Assembly (NCBI GenBank): GCA_963824985.1
Contig: CAWGRQ010000019.1
Span: forward strand, 1 to 43,823
Direction of reading: 5' to 3'
Length of the DNA stretch: 43,823 bases
DNA from: JAFNAG01 sp963824985
GTDB lineage: Bacteria > Acidobacteriota > UBA6911
This document shows, piece by piece, positions 28,370 to 37,627 of this stretch. A model generated the notes under the pieces. It was not told where the DNA came from. It worked only from the letters and a program-made list of their open reading frames with translations, and did no database searches. Each line of letters opens with the position of its first letter. Position 1 is the first letter of the stretch. The position numbers and the translations under genes are program-made.

Positions 28370-30014
28370 CTACCCACCTTTCCGCAATCTTCTGGAATGC
28401 AATCTGAAAAACGTTACTACAGAGGAAATAGAGGTTCAAGCCGCTGGAGACGTTGAGGAAAAAGATCGTGAAGACCACCGGCATGATCATCATCATTTTC
28501 GCCTGAGTCGGATCCGCACCGGGCGACATAGGCGTCATTTTCTGGGAAATCAACATCGTGATTCCCATAACGATAGGGAGAATATACAGCGGATCCTTCA
28601 TGGATAGATCGTGAATCCAGCCATAAAACGGCGCCTGGCGCAACTCCATGGAATAGGCGAGAAGGCTGTAGAAGGCGAACAGCAACGGCATCTGCAGGAT
28701 CATCGGCAGGCACCCGCCGAGCGGATTTACCTTGTTCTCCTTGTAAACCGCCATGACTTCCTGGTTCATCTCGGCGCGTTTGGGATCGGTTTTTTTGTAC
28801 CGCTTATATCTTTCCTGGATCTCCTTGATCTTGGGTTGCAGCACCTGCATCTTCTTCATCGAGATCATCTGCTTGAACCGGAAGGGAAACAGCAACAGCG
28901 TCAGCACGAAGGTGAGCAGAATGATGGCCAGCCCGTAGTTGTGCGTGTACCGATCGATGAATTGGAGCGCGAAGAACAGCGGCCTGACGATAATGGAAAA
29001 CATCCCGTAATCGACGACTCCGGCAAGGTTCGCCCCCGGGATAGCCTCGAGATAGGTCTGGGACTTCGGCCCCAGATACAGCCGATAGCTGGCGGAACCC
29101 ACAGCGGGAACCGTCAGCGGGATGAGACTCCGGGATACCTGCGCGCCATTCAATCCGGCGGTCTGTATGGCCTTGTGCTGGATGCGGAATTCTGCGATCG
29201 GTTTCGAGGGGATGGCGATAGCGGCAAAGTACTGCATGTCCAGGCCAGCCCATAAAATATTACCCGAGATGGATTTGACCTCGTTTTCGCCTTTGGGAGG
29301 GGCCTCGCGCTGAACCTTCCCGTTGAGATCGTAAACCGCGCTCAGCACGATCGAAGGATTTAACAGGTGCTCCTGCTCCGGTCCAATGTCCTGCCCCAGC
29401 AGCATCCGGCCGTTCATCGGCTGCCCACCGCGCTGCGCGGTCGTGGCGAGCTCGACAACGTAATTGTCGGCTTCGAAGTGAAAGGTCTTCTCGATCACCA
29501 TGTCACCACGGCGCAGCCGCATTACCACAGTCACCGGCGCCGTCAGCGAGGCAACATCGCTCTGGCCCGCGGGCAACTCGACGACATAATTATCCTGATT
29601 GGCTGTCGCCGTGAGCTTCGGGTCGTCGTATTCGAGGGAACCCGGATAGGGCCGCTGCTCCATGTGGGTGGCGGCGACCATATCGAAAATCTCCCCCTTG
29701 GCCGATTTGTATTTTTTGAGCTGCCAGCTGGTAAGCACCGCTCCCCGATTATCGAGCACCGCTCGATAAAGATCCCCATCAACCACGATCCTCTGCTCGG
29801 GGACACTTTCCTCGGCCGGGAGGGGAAGAACCGGAACAGCCGCCGGCACCGGCGTCGCGGCGGCGGGGGCCTCCGGGGCGGGAACCAGGGGCGCCTGTTG
29901 GCTCACGGCAGGGCGCTGCCCTGCCAGTCTCGCAGCCTGGCGCTCTTCGTAATAGCGGAACGCAAACAGAATCGATATCGAAAGGGCAATCGCAGCCAGA
30001 ACTCGTTTTTCCAT
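28335..30014 (-). CDS. yidC: Membrane protein insertase YidC
   Basis: This 559-aa Gram-negative-type YidC has TM1 at residues 4-20 (VLAAIALSISILFAF), a proline/alanine-rich linker, the large periplasmic P1 beta domain (about 70-340), then the conserved five-helix insertase core from about 355, with GLAIILLTFVLTLLLFPFRFKQMISM, GGCLPMILQMPLLFAFYSLL and LNLYFLCSNVFQIAFQK. It inserts inner-membrane proteins alone or with SecYEG. It lies directly after yidD in the standard rpmH-rnpA-yidD-yidC-khpB order. Confidence 0.97.
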   Translation of the reverse strand: MEKRVLAAIALSISILFAFRYYEERQAARLAGQRPAVSQQAPLVPAPEAPAAATPVPAAVPVLPLPAEESVPEQRIVVDGDLYRAVLDNRGAVLTSWQLKKYKSAKGEIFDMVAATHMEQRPYPGSLEYDDPKLTATANQDNYVVELPAGQSDVASLTAPVTVVMRLRRGDMVIEKTFHFEADNYVVELATTAQRGGQPMNGRMLLGQDIGPEQEHLLNPSIVLSAVYDLNGKVQREAPPKGENEVKSISGNILWAGLDMQYFAAIAIPSKPIAEFRIQHKAIQTAGLNGAQVSRSLIPLTVPAVGSASYRLYLGPKSQTYLEAIPGANLAGVVDYGMFSIIVRPLFFALQFIDRYTHNYGLAIILLTFVLTLLLFPFRFKQMISMKKMQVLQPKIKEIQERYKRYKKTDPKRAEMNQEVMAVYKENKVNPLGGCLPMILQMPLLFAFYSLLAYSMELRQAPFYGWIHDLSMKDPLYILPIVMGITMLISQKMTPMSPGADPTQAKMMMIMPVVFTIFFLNVSSGLNLYFLCSNVFQIAFQKIAERWVGDQRKVRKSKV

Positions 30015-30031
30015 GTCTCGACTCGGGAAGT

Positions 30032-30241
30032 TTATGGCACCGGATCAACGCCTCCGGCATGAAACGGGTGACATTTCAGCACTCGCTTCACGCCGAGATA
30101 AAGGCCTCGCATCATGCCTCTTTTTTCGATAGCTTGATACATATAAACTGAGCACGTGGGCTCAAAGCGGCAGGACGGGGGCAGCCACGGAGATACGTAG
30201 CGCTTATAGCCGCGCAAGAGCCATAGAAGGACCCTTTTCAT
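30032..30241 (-). CDS. yidD: Membrane protein insertion efficiency factor YidD
   Basis: This 69-aa protein has the family core GYKRYVSPWLPPSCRFEPTCS and the C-terminal KCHPFHAGGVDPVP. The ATG at 30239-30241 (MKRVLLWLLRGYKRY) matches the usual N-terminus; an upstream in-frame ATG at 30280 would add 13 atypical residues. It is a small membrane-associated helper of YidC, 17 bases before yidC. Confidence 0.94.
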   Translation of the reverse strand: MKRVLLWLLRGYKRYVSPWLPPSCRFEPTCSVYMYQAIEKRGMMRGLYLGVKRVLKCHPFHAGGVDPVP

Positions 30242-30301
30242 ACGCGCCCGTTCGCCCATCCCGCCGGCCAGGATGCCCATTTGCCATCCACATGACTCTT
30301 C

Positions 30302-30655
30302 TTACCGGCAGATTTTTCGTGCGGCGGAAAGAAATTCTTCGCGCAGAACAGCGTAGGAAACCGTGCCACATTCGCGCCGGGCATTTACGACGAGATCAAA
30401 ATGGCTGGGGATATCAGCGGAATTCCTTCGAAATATCTCCCGAAACAGGCGCTTAATGCGGTTTCTGGCGACCGCGCCGCCGGCCTTGCGTGAGACGGTT
30501 AACCCCAACCGATGATGACCCAGGGTATTTGGCTGCCCGAAGATCACGAATTTCCCGGCGTCGTACCTTCGTCCCCTGGCATACAGAGAACGGTAGTCCG
30601 AGCTCTTGACGATTCTGCGCCGCCTGGGAAATGCTTCGTCTGCCTTTCTATCCAC
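30302..30655 (-). CDS. rnpA: Ribonuclease P protein component RnpA
   Basis: This 117-aa protein has the RNase P signature RNRIKRLFREIFR and the N-terminal R(I/L)VKSSDY pattern. It is the protein subunit of the tRNA 5'-processing ribozyme. The GTG start at 30653-30655 overlaps the end of rpmH by 8 bases, the familiar rpmH-rnpA coupling. Confidence 0.95.
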   Translation of the reverse strand: MDRKADEAFPRRRRIVKSSDYRSLYARGRRYDAGKFVIFGQPNTLGHHRLGLTVSRKAGGAVARNRIKRLFREIFRRNSADIPSHFDLVVNARRECGTVSYAVLREEFLSAARKICR

Positions 30656-30788
30656 TCACGCTCAGCCTTTTTCGGCCTTTGGCTCGCCGCCGTTTTAATA
30701 CCAGCTGGCCACCCTTGGTTGCCATTCGGGCGCGAAATCCATGGGTCTTTTTCCGCCTGCTGTTGTTGGGCTGGAACGTCCTCTTCAT
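30648..30788 (-). CDS. rpmH: 50S ribosomal protein L34
   Basis: This 46-aa protein starts MKRTFQPNNSRRKKTHGFRA and ends KGRKRLSVSG, unmistakable for L34 and the usual length. The ATG is at 30786-30788 and the TAG at 30648-30650. It opens the leftward gene series. Unlike many bacteria, no dnaA lies on its upstream side; purB does. Confidence 0.98.
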   Translation of the reverse strand: MKRTFQPNNSRRKKTHGFRARMATKGGQLVLKRRRAKGRKRLSVSG

Positions 30789-30827
30789 GATCTTTGCATC
30801 TCCGGCTGAAGTGTCTCAAAACTGAGG

Positions 30828-30856
30828 ATTCTATAGACATTAGGGGCGAAAAGCAA
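30828..30856 (-). promoter_or_regulatory. Candidate rpmH promoter
   Basis: On the minus strand TTGCTT (30851-30856) and TAGAAT (30828-30833) are 17 bases apart, about 40 bases before the rpmH ATG. An overlapping TATAGA would give a shorter spacer. Confidence 0.5.
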
Positions 30857-30886
30857 GGTTGTTTAACAAATCACCCCAATTCCGAA

Positions 30887-32182
30887 TCAGGCGCCGAACA
30901 CTCTGCGGAAGATCGCATCCACATTTCTGAGCTGCAATTCTGGGTTCACTACCGCCCGGATTTCTTCCGCGGAGAGCACGCGCGGGATGTCCGGATCATT
31001 CTCCAGCACCTGGAGGAAGGCTTTGTCCTCGTTCCAGACCCGCATGGAGCAACGCTGTACCCAGATGTATGCTTCCTCGCGGGCGATCCCCTTGCGGGTC
31101 AGATCGAGGAGCAGCTGGCCGGAATAGGCAAGCCCGCGGGTCAGCTCCATGTTCTTCAGCATCCGTTCCGGGTATACCTGCATCGCTTTCACGATCCGGG
31201 TCATGGAACGGAGCATGTAGCAAATGAGTCCGGTGGCATCGGGAAGAATCACTCGTTCTGCGGATGAGTGGGATATGTCGCGTTCGTGCCAGAGAGGCAT
31301 GTTTTCGAAGGCGGTCACGACATAACCGCGCAACAGGCGCGCCACACCCGAAATCTGCTCGCACTTCACGGGATTGCGTTTGTGCGGCATGGCGGAAGAG
31401 CCCTTTTGTCCCTCGGCGAACGGCTCTTCGACTTCGCGAACCTCCGTACGCTGCAGGTGCCGGATCTCCGTCGCGAACTTGTCCAGCGAGGACCCGATGA
31501 TGGCGAGCGTGCACATGTACTCCGCATGCCGATCCCGCTGCAACGTCTGTGTCGATGCGGGCGCCGCCTCCAGACCCAAACGGCGGCAAACCGTTTCTTC
31601 GACATCGGGATCCAGGTGCGCGAAGGTGCCGACCGCGCCGGATATTTTCCCGACCCTGACACCCGCAGCGGCCCGGCGCATGCGGTCGCGGTTGCGCCGC
31701 ATTTCCTCATACCAGACCGCGAGCTTGATGCCGAAGGTCGTCACTTCCGCATGCACCCCATGGGTGCGCCCCATCATCAGAGTATGCCTGTGTTCCCCGG
31801 CACGGGCCGCGACACAAGCCATGAATTCGTCGATGTCCACCAGGATCTTTTCGTTCACCTCGAGCAACTGCAATGCCTGCGCGGTGTCGACTACATCGGT
31901 CGAAGTCAGACCCCAGTGGATATATCGCGCATCTGCACCCACATGCTCGGCAACACTGGTGGTAAACGCAATCAGGTCGTGATGCGTAACCTGCTCGATT
32001 TCCAAAATCCGCGCCAGGGAGAAATCGGCCTTTTCGAGGATCCGGACCAGCGCTTCCTGAGGAATCCATCCCTTTTCCGCCAGCACCCGACATACTTCGA
32101 GTTCGACCTTGAGCCAGGTGCGGAACTTGTTCTCTTCCGACCATATTTCGGCAACATCCCGGGGGAAATAGCGATCGATCAT
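30887..32182 (-). CDS. purB: Adenylosuccinate lyase PurB
   Basis: This 431-aa enzyme cleaves SAICAR to AICAR and adenylosuccinate to AMP. The fumarase/aspartase-superfamily signature GSSAMPHKRNP lies at residues 261-271; GLTSTDVVDTAQALQL and MGRTHGVHAEVTTFG carry the other active-site residues. The start MIDRYFPRDVAEIW at 32182 is preceded by AAGGAGA with an 8-base spacer, which decides it against an upstream alternative. Its stop lies about 30 bases before the rpmH promoter. Confidence 0.96.
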   Translation of the reverse strand: MIDRYFPRDVAEIWSEENKFRTWLKVELEVCRVLAEKGWIPQEALVRILEKADFSLARILEIEQVTHHDLIAFTTSVAEHVGADARYIHWGLTSTDVVDTAQALQLLEVNEKILVDIDEFMACVAARAGEHRHTLMMGRTHGVHAEVTTFGIKLAVWYEEMRRNRDRMRRAAAGVRVGKISGAVGTFAHLDPDVEETVCRRLGLEAAPASTQTLQRDRHAEYMCTLAIIGSSLDKFATEIRHLQRTEVREVEEPFAEGQKGSSAMPHKRNPVKCEQISGVARLLRGYVVTAFENMPLWHERDISHSSAERVILPDATGLICYMLRSMTRIVKAMQVYPERMLKNMELTRGLAYSGQLLLDLTRKGIAREEAYIWVQRCSMRVWNEDKAFLQVLENDPDIPRVLSAEEIRAVVNPELQLRNVDAIFRRVFGA

Positions 32183-32263
32183 GCCATCACTCTCCTTTGA
32201 TGGTGAGAACCGCAGGTGAGTCACGGCGCCGGTTCTCGAAGCGCCACACCCATCATTCCTGAT

Positions 32264-33049
32264 TTAATACCTGTAGGTTGCGCTTATCCGGTTGGGCAGG
32301 CCCAGCTCGAGCCGGGTTTGCGGATTCAGAGAGCTTGACCGCTCCTCCAGCGCCCTGCGTGCAGATAGCATCGCCAGTTCCGGCAGGTTATTCTTCTCGC
32401 TGAGATGAGCCAGCACCACGTGCCGCGCTCTGCCATCGAACTCTTTGGCCAGGAACTCGGCCACCCCATCATTGGACAAGTGGCCGCGGCGGCTCATCAC
32501 CCGCTGTTTCAGTGACCACGGGTAGGGCCCGACCTTGAGCATATGCAGATCGTGGTTTGACTCGAGCACGATTCCGTCACACCCCTTCACGCGCTCCAAT
32601 ACCAGATTTGAGATATATCCCAGATCGAGCACTATGGCGATTTTGACTCCGCCCTTTTCTACCGACAAAGCGATCGGATCAGCGGCGTCGTGGGGGACGG
32701 CAAATGGCGTAAACAGCATGCCGAACACCTCGAAGGGGCAGCCTGATTCGATTCGCTGCAGCTTTCTCGCCTCGATGTTCATCCCGGAGGCGGCGTAGGC
32801 GTCATCCGTCATGAATATCGGTACGTCCAGATGTTTTGCGAAAGGAGCCACACCACGGCAATGGTCGCCGTGCTCGTGCGATATGACGATTGCCGAGATT
32901 TGCTGCGGGCTGAGTCCGCATTCCCCCAGGCGGCGAGCGGTTTCCCGGCCGCTGAGGCCGACATCCACCAGGATGTGGGTGTCTCCATCGCTTACGAGCG
33001 TGGCATTGCCGGAACTTCCACTGCCGAGCAAGGTGAACCCTAGAGCCAT
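32264..33049 (-). CDS. MBL-fold metallo-hydrolase, YycJ/WalJ-like
   Basis: This 261-aa single-domain metallo-beta-lactamase-fold protein has the metal-binding HEHGDH at residues 58-63, a preceding LGSGSSGNATLV and the later ESNHDLHMLKVGPYPWSLKQR, all typical of the YycJ/WalJ group, which is believed to be a nuclease-like enzyme. It starts 4 bases after the M16 peptidase gene, so the two form an operon with purB downstream. The substrate is not known. Confidence 0.88.
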   Translation of the reverse strand: MALGFTLLGSGSSGNATLVSDGDTHILVDVGLSGRETARRLGECGLSPQQISAIVISHEHGDHCRGVAPFAKHLDVPIFMTDDAYAASGMNIEARKLQRIESGCPFEVFGMLFTPFAVPHDAADPIALSVEKGGVKIAIVLDLGYISNLVLERVKGCDGIVLESNHDLHMLKVGPYPWSLKQRVMSRRGHLSNDGVAEFLAKEFDGRARHVVLAHLSEKNNLPELAMLSARRALEERSSSLNPQTRLELGLPNRISATYRY

Positions 33050-33053
33050 GGCG

Positions 33054-34316
33054 TCATATTCTCAGGCTTATTGTCTCCAGAAGGCGGTCATCGTTCCCCA
33101 GGGCCGCCAGCGTCAGGGACGCAGAATTGAAAATCCCCCGCGCCAGACGACGGACGTCCGCACGGCCCACCATATCGATTCGGTGCGCAACCTCCGCAAG
33201 GGAATAATAACTCCCAAAATCGATCTGTTGCTGGGCCAGATACATCATGCGGCCGCCCGTGCTTTCCAGGCTCAGAGTCAAGGATCCCTGGAGGCATTCC
33301 CTGGCGCGGTCCAGATCCTCCTGTGACACAAGATAATCGCGCAGACTCCTGAACTCCTTCAAGATCAATCGTATCACTTGTGCTGCCGTCTGGGGCGCAG
33401 TGGCGGCGCTAACGACCAGGGTCCCGGCATCCCGATAGAGGGTAAGGGTGGAATCGATCGAGTAAACCAGCCCGCGCTTTTCCCGGATGTTCTGGAAGAG
33501 CCGCGAACTCATTCCGCCCCCGAGGATGTTGCTCAAAAGGAGTACGCCGTAACGGTCTTCCGATACCCTTGCCGGGCAAGGCACGCCGATGCAGATGTGA
33601 GTCTGTTCCAGCCGGGGCTTGCGCCGCACCGTACGTACCGAACGCGCCACCGGAGCAGCACCGGTGGCGCTCGCGATCCCCCTCGGCATGTCTGAAAAAT
33701 GGCGCTCCGCCAGGGCTTGCACCTGCCGATGCCGGATTTTGCCTGCAACGGAAACAACCGTATTGCAGGCCGCATTGTAGTTGCGCTTGAAATACCCCAC
33801 GACCTGCCTGCGCCCGATCCCCGCCACCGATTCCCGGGTCCCGGCGATGCGACGTCCCAACGGATGCCCGTCCCAAAAACTCTCCAGATAGATATCCTGG
33901 ATCAAATCCTGCGGCGAATCCTCCACGGCACTGATTTCCTCGAAAATGACGTTGCGCTCACGTTCCATCTCCCCTGCAGGAAAGGTCGGGTTCATGACGA
34001 TATCCGACAGCAGCTCGAAGGCAAGCGGCAGATGGCGATCAAGAACCCGCGCATAAAATCCGACGTACTCTTTGTCCGTGAAAGCATCCAGTTGCCCGCC
34101 CACAGAGTCGATGGTCTTGGCGATCTGTTGGGCGGTGCGCGACCCGGTGCCCTTGAACAGCAGGTGCTCGATGAAGTGAGAAATGCCCGAAACTGCCGGA
34201 TCCTCGAAGCGGGAACCCGACCGGATCCAGACCCCGATTGACACCGAACGGGAGTGCGGCATGACTTCGCTTGCCACCACGAGGCCGTTCTTCAGCACCT
34301 TTTTCCCAATATCCAT
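33054..34316 (-). CDS. M16 family zinc metallopeptidase (processing-peptidase-like)
   Basis: This 420-aa protein has the inverted zinc-binding motif HFIEH at residues 47-51 and the distal metal-ligand glutamate in ERERNVIFEEISAVEDSP. The second, inactive half carries the typical GGGMSSRLFQNIREKRGLVYSI. There is no signal peptide, so it is cytoplasmic as for PqqL/YmxG-type members. Related to mitochondrial processing peptidase beta; the substrate is unknown. First gene of a leftward operon with the MBL hydrolase. Confidence 0.92.
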   Translation of the reverse strand: MDIGKKVLKNGLVVASEVMPHSRSVSIGVWIRSGSRFEDPAVSGISHFIEHLLFKGTGSRTAQQIAKTIDSVGGQLDAFTDKEYVGFYARVLDRHLPLAFELLSDIVMNPTFPAGEMERERNVIFEEISAVEDSPQDLIQDIYLESFWDGHPLGRRIAGTRESVAGIGRRQVVGYFKRNYNAACNTVVSVAGKIRHRQVQALAERHFSDMPRGIASATGAAPVARSVRTVRRKPRLEQTHICIGVPCPARVSEDRYGVLLLSNILGGGMSSRLFQNIREKRGLVYSIDSTLTLYRDAGTLVVSAATAPQTAAQVIRLILKEFRSLRDYLVSQEDLDRARECLQGSLTLSLESTGGRMMYLAQQQIDFGSYYSLAEVAHRIDMVGRADVRRLARGIFNSASLTLAALGNDDRLLETISLRI

Positions 34317-34538
34317 TCACGCCCCAGGTCGGTTAACAGTGACGAAACAGCGTATTACTATCACAGAGCGATGCGCCCCGCAACCGGATCGGCAGCTGCG
34401 ACAGGCCTCCAACCAACCCAGGAACCCGCCATCGACAGGCAGGTTAAAACGTGAGAGGGGGGTGGTCTGCCATTTGAAACCCTGACGGCCAGCTCTGAGC
34501 GGATCGCCTTCTCCGCTGCTCCGTGGTATGGTTTTCCA

Positions 34539-35627
34539 ATGAGCGGGAAAGAGAGCGAACCCATCAACCTGATCGGGACCTCCATCCAGGAGCTGGAAGT
34601 CATCATTTCGGATCTTGGAGAGCCGCGCTTCCGTGCCCGTCAGATTTTTGCCGGCCTCTACCGTCACCGCCGGTGTGATTGGAATTCGTTCACCGATCTC
34701 CCACAGCCGTTGCGTGACTCGTTCAGCCGCCGCTTCCGCATCGCGTACCCGAACACGATCCGCATGTTTTTATCCACTGATGGAACCCGCCGCTACCTCC
34801 TCGAAATCGCCGGCGGACACAGAATTGAGTCCGTCTTCATCCCGGAGGAAAATCGGGACACCCTGTGCATCTCCACTCAGGTGGGGTGTGCAGTCGAATG
34901 TCTCTTTTGTGTCACGGGCAAGCTCGCCATGCGCCGCAACCTTTCCGCCGGCGAGATCGTCGGGCAGGTTCTCGCGTTGCAGGCCGATCGGCACACCGAT
35001 CTCAAGCGCCTGAATATCGTCATCATGGGAATGGGGGAACCCCTCCTCAACTATGACAATCTCATGAAGGCGCTGCGGCTCCTGGCGGATCCCCTGGGAT
35101 TTTCGATTTCTCCGCGACGCATTACCCTGTCTACAGCCGGGATCGTACCCGGACTGGATCGTCTCGCCCGGGAGGATGTGGTCCCGAACCTGGCGATCTC
35201 GCTCAACGCCACAACCGACGACGTTCGTGACCGCCTGATCCCGATCAATCGCAAATGGAACATTGCCGAGCTCCTGGAGGCCTGCCGCCGTTTCCCGTTG
35301 GATCCCCGGCGGCGCATTACCTTCGAATATGTCCTGATCGCAGACATCAACGACACGCCGGAGGACGCGCTCCGCCTCGTGAAGCTGCTCCAGGGCATGA
35401 AAATAAAAGTGAATCTGATCCCGTTGAATTCGGATCCGTGGCTGTCATTGCAGGCCCCGAGCGAAGCGCGGATACTCGCCTTTCAGCAGATCCTGGTCCA
35501 ACACCATCTCACTGCCTGCATCCGCCGCCCTCGGGGCCAGGATGTCTCGGCCGCGTGTGGTATGCTTGCCGGCCGTGAACAGCAGCAAGCCGATCCACCC
35601 CTTCCCCAGAAAAGGGGACATTCCTGA
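34539..35627 (+). CDS. rlmN: 23S rRNA (adenine-2503-C2)/tRNA methyltransferase RlmN
   Basis: This radical-SAM enzyme of 362 aa has the Cx3Cx2C cluster at C117, C121 and C124 (GCAVECLFC), the conserved MGMGEPLLNYDNLM and the C-terminal SAACGML holding the second catalytic cysteine. It methylates A2503 of 23S rRNA and A37 of some tRNAs. The start MSGKESEPINLIG precedes the normal N-terminal domain; no strong Shine-Dalgarno is visible. It is divergent from the M16 operon and convergent with acpS. Confidence 0.95.
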   Translation: MSGKESEPINLIGTSIQELEVIISDLGEPRFRARQIFAGLYRHRRCDWNSFTDLPQPLRDSFSRRFRIAYPNTIRMFLSTDGTRRYLLEIAGGHRIESVFIPEENRDTLCISTQVGCAVECLFCVTGKLAMRRNLSAGEIVGQVLALQADRHTDLKRLNIVIMGMGEPLLNYDNLMKALRLLADPLGFSISPRRITLSTAGIVPGLDRLAREDVVPNLAISLNATTDDVRDRLIPINRKWNIAELLEACRRFPLDPRRRITFEYVLIADINDTPEDALRLVKLLQGMKIKVNLIPLNSDPWLSLQAPSEARILAFQQILVQHHLTACIRRPRGQDVSAACGMLAGREQQQADPPLPQKRGHS

Positions 35628-35726
35628 TTTCCGCATAATCATTTTATATACAAGAAGATGAACGGTAATTGATTAGCCAAATCAACTGGATGAAGAAGCA
35701 AAAAGCAAGACATTTCATTATGCGGA

Positions 35727-35786
35727 TGCACACGGATTGCATCCGTGTGCAGCGCTTTTGCGGGCTCGAAAGGCCAGCGCAAAAGC
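35727..35786. terminator. Two adjacent hairpins between convergent rlmN and acpS
   Basis: The first hairpin has an 11-bp stem (35727-35737/35741-35751) with loop TGC. The second pairs GCTTTTGCG (35754-35762) with CGCAAAAGC (35778-35786). Placed between two convergent genes, they could end transcription from either side; neither has a long U-run. Confidence 0.5.
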
Positions 35787-35893
35787 CCTGGCCGTGTTCT
35801 TCCGTGTCCCACAAGTTTATTGTTATGATCGAAATCCGCCCCCGTGATCATGAGATCATGCATTTGCGAAAGTCCCTCATGAATAATGCGGGT

Positions 35894-36274
35894 TTAAGGG
35901 CTTTCGAGAATCACGATGGCAATAGCGGCAGTCTCTGAGTGGGACAGGGAGACGTGGACCGCGGCAGCTCCGAGCTCCGCGGCCAAAACGGCGGCGCGGC
36001 CGCTCAATGCAAGCTTGGGTGCTCCCTGGTCATTTCTGCGAACTTCCGCATCGACCCAGCTCACACCGAAAGCCCAGCCGGTCCCCAGCGCTTTGAATAG
36101 CGCTTCCTTGGCTGCAAACCGGACCGCGAAATAGGGCACCGGATCCCGATGTCTGCGGCAGTATTCCTGCTCGGTCTCGGTATAGACCCGCCGGATGAAT
36201 CGATCTCCTTGCCTCTCGAGCGCGCGGCGCAGGCGGCTGATCTCGACGATATCAATCCCAATCCCTACGATCAT
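35894..36274 (-). CDS. acpS: Holo-[acyl-carrier-protein] synthase AcpS
   Basis: This 126-aa 4'-phosphopantetheinyl transferase activates the acyl carrier protein. The magnesium/CoA site is seen in GIGIDIVEI (Asp8) and RFAAKEALFKALG (Glu57). The start has a good GGGAGGT Shine-Dalgarno seven bases upstream. It is divergent from pgeF. Confidence 0.95.
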   Translation of the reverse strand: MIVGIGIDIVEISRLRRALERQGDRFIRRVYTETEQEYCRRHRDPVPYFAVRFAAKEALFKALGTGWAFGVSWVDAEVRRNDQGAPKLALSGRAAVLAAELGAAAVHVSLSHSETAAIAIVILESP

Positions 36275-36390
36275 CGTCCTGACCTCCCTTTCATGCAGCC
36301 GCGGGCGGCAAAGCCGGCCTCGTGGAGTGTTTCCATGCCTATCCTTAAGCCGATTGACACCGCATCCATCTTCGCGCGAATATTCCCGCT

Positions 36391-37206
36391 ATGCAGGCCA
36401 GTGAATTCATGCGCCGTGAAGCAGAGGGCATTGTGTATTACTCCTGCACCCATTTTGAAAGCCTGCCTCTGGTACGCCACGGGTTCTCAACCCGGCATGG
36501 CGGCGTCAGTTCACTCCCTGCCCGATCTCTCAATCTGAGCCCGGTCAGCTGGGATTTGCCCGAGCTGGTCGCGGAAAACCGGCGTCGCTTTCTTGGGGCC
36601 TTGCGCATCCATCCCGACTCTCTGGCCACCGTCTCTCAGATTCACTCCGGCGAGTTTCATATCATAAAAACCCGGGCTCACCAATGGAATCCCCGGACCC
36701 GCGGGGACGCCCTTGTAACCGCAGAGGCGGGAGTGGCGCTGGCAGTGCTGGTTGCGGATTGCTTTCCGTTGCTGATTGCAGACCCTCAAACCGGCGCGAT
36801 CGCTGCCGTCCATTCCGGTTGGCGCGGCACTCTGGCGGGCGTCCTGACGCGCACGCTGGCTGGAATGCACCGCGACCTGGGCGTCGATCCTTCCGGAGTG
36901 TGGGTAGCCATCGGTCCCGGAATCCGCAACTGCTGCCTGGAGGTCGGCGCAGAAGTCGCCACGGCTTTCCATAACACGTTCGTCGCCGCCGGAGTCTGTG
37001 AACCGCACCCGGCCCATGCCGAAAAGTTCCTGCTGGATCTGCCGCAGGCCCTGAACCTCCAGTTGGCACAGGCGGGCGTTCCCCGGGAACATGTTTTCGA
37101 CCTGAAATTGTGTACCCGCTGTTGCCGGAGCGATTTTTTCTCCTACCGGGCTGAGGGAAACCAATCCGGCCGAATGATGGCGGTGATCTGCAGAGACTCC
37201 TCCTGA
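36391..37206 (+). CDS. pgeF: Peptidoglycan editing factor PgeF (YfiH, laccase-domain protein)
   Basis: This 271-aa protein is of the DUF152/laccase-domain family. The metal-ligand motifs are in VADCFPLLI and AAVHSGWRGTLAG, and the third is near CTRCCRSDFFSYRAEGNQSGRMMAVI at the C-terminus. The family is reported to remove mis-incorporated residues from peptidoglycan precursors and to have purine-nucleoside activity. ATG choices are at 36391 or six codons later. An inverted-repeat element starts about 45 bases after the stop. Confidence 0.92.
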   Translation: MQASEFMRREAEGIVYYSCTHFESLPLVRHGFSTRHGGVSSLPARSLNLSPVSWDLPELVAENRRRFLGALRIHPDSLATVSQIHSGEFHIIKTRAHQWNPRTRGDALVTAEAGVALAVLVADCFPLLIADPQTGAIAAVHSGWRGTLAGVLTRTLAGMHRDLGVDPSGVWVAIGPGIRNCCLEVGAEVATAFHNTFVAAGVCEPHPAHAEKFLLDLPQALNLQLAQAGVPREHVFDLKLCTRCCRSDFFSYRAEGNQSGRMMAVICRDSS

Positions 37207-37251
37207 AACCGGCTCCGGGACCTGGAGGCGCGCGCAAAGCCATTTCAATTA

Positions 37252-37546
37252 AGGGCCTGTCAAGAAATAACGTTTACACTTTGGCGCGAGCACCGTCGCA
37301 CCTGCGGTGCTCCTGGGGCGGGCAGATGCCAGGCGCCGCGACGCAGGCGATGTGGTGACATCGTCGAGGAGCGGCAACGCCGCAGATGCCCGCCCGCCGC
37401 CACGCCCCTTCGGGCTGCGGCCCGCAGGCCCGCTGGCCGCGTTGCTCACTCCTTACATACTACCCCGGGTATGCTCGTCGCTCGCGCCTTGCCAGCGGGC
37501 CTGGGGGCCTGCAGCAAAGTGCAAACGTTATTTCTTGACAGGCCCT
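37252..37546. mobile_element. Element E1: 295-bp inverted-repeat-bounded element with ordered internal helices
   Basis: The ends 37252-37283 and 37515-37546 are inverted copies with one mismatch in 32 bases (outer sequence GGGCCTGTCAAGAAA). TAA flanks or forms both edges and may be a 3-bp target duplication. Inside are a hairpin GAGCACCG/CGGTGCTC (37288-37295/37305-37312), a core closed by GGGCGGGCA/TGCCCGCCC (37316-37324/37387-37395) with an inner hairpin CGATGT-GGTG-ACATCG (37348-37363), a CTTCGGG-type hairpin, and a 12-bp helix (37425-37436/37492-37503). There is no open frame for a transposase. The same order of helices occurs in element E2 with different bases. Confidence 0.8.
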
Positions 37547-37627
37547 AACTGGATTCCCAATAATTGTTTGAGATCTGGTTTGTCGATATGCGGGTAACCT
37601 GCCTCACGTTGTCATCGGGACAGCCCC

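Noticed and set aside
30789..30886. Replication origin next to rpmH
   Set aside because: No cluster of DnaA boxes or AT-rich unwinding region is visible in this short gap.
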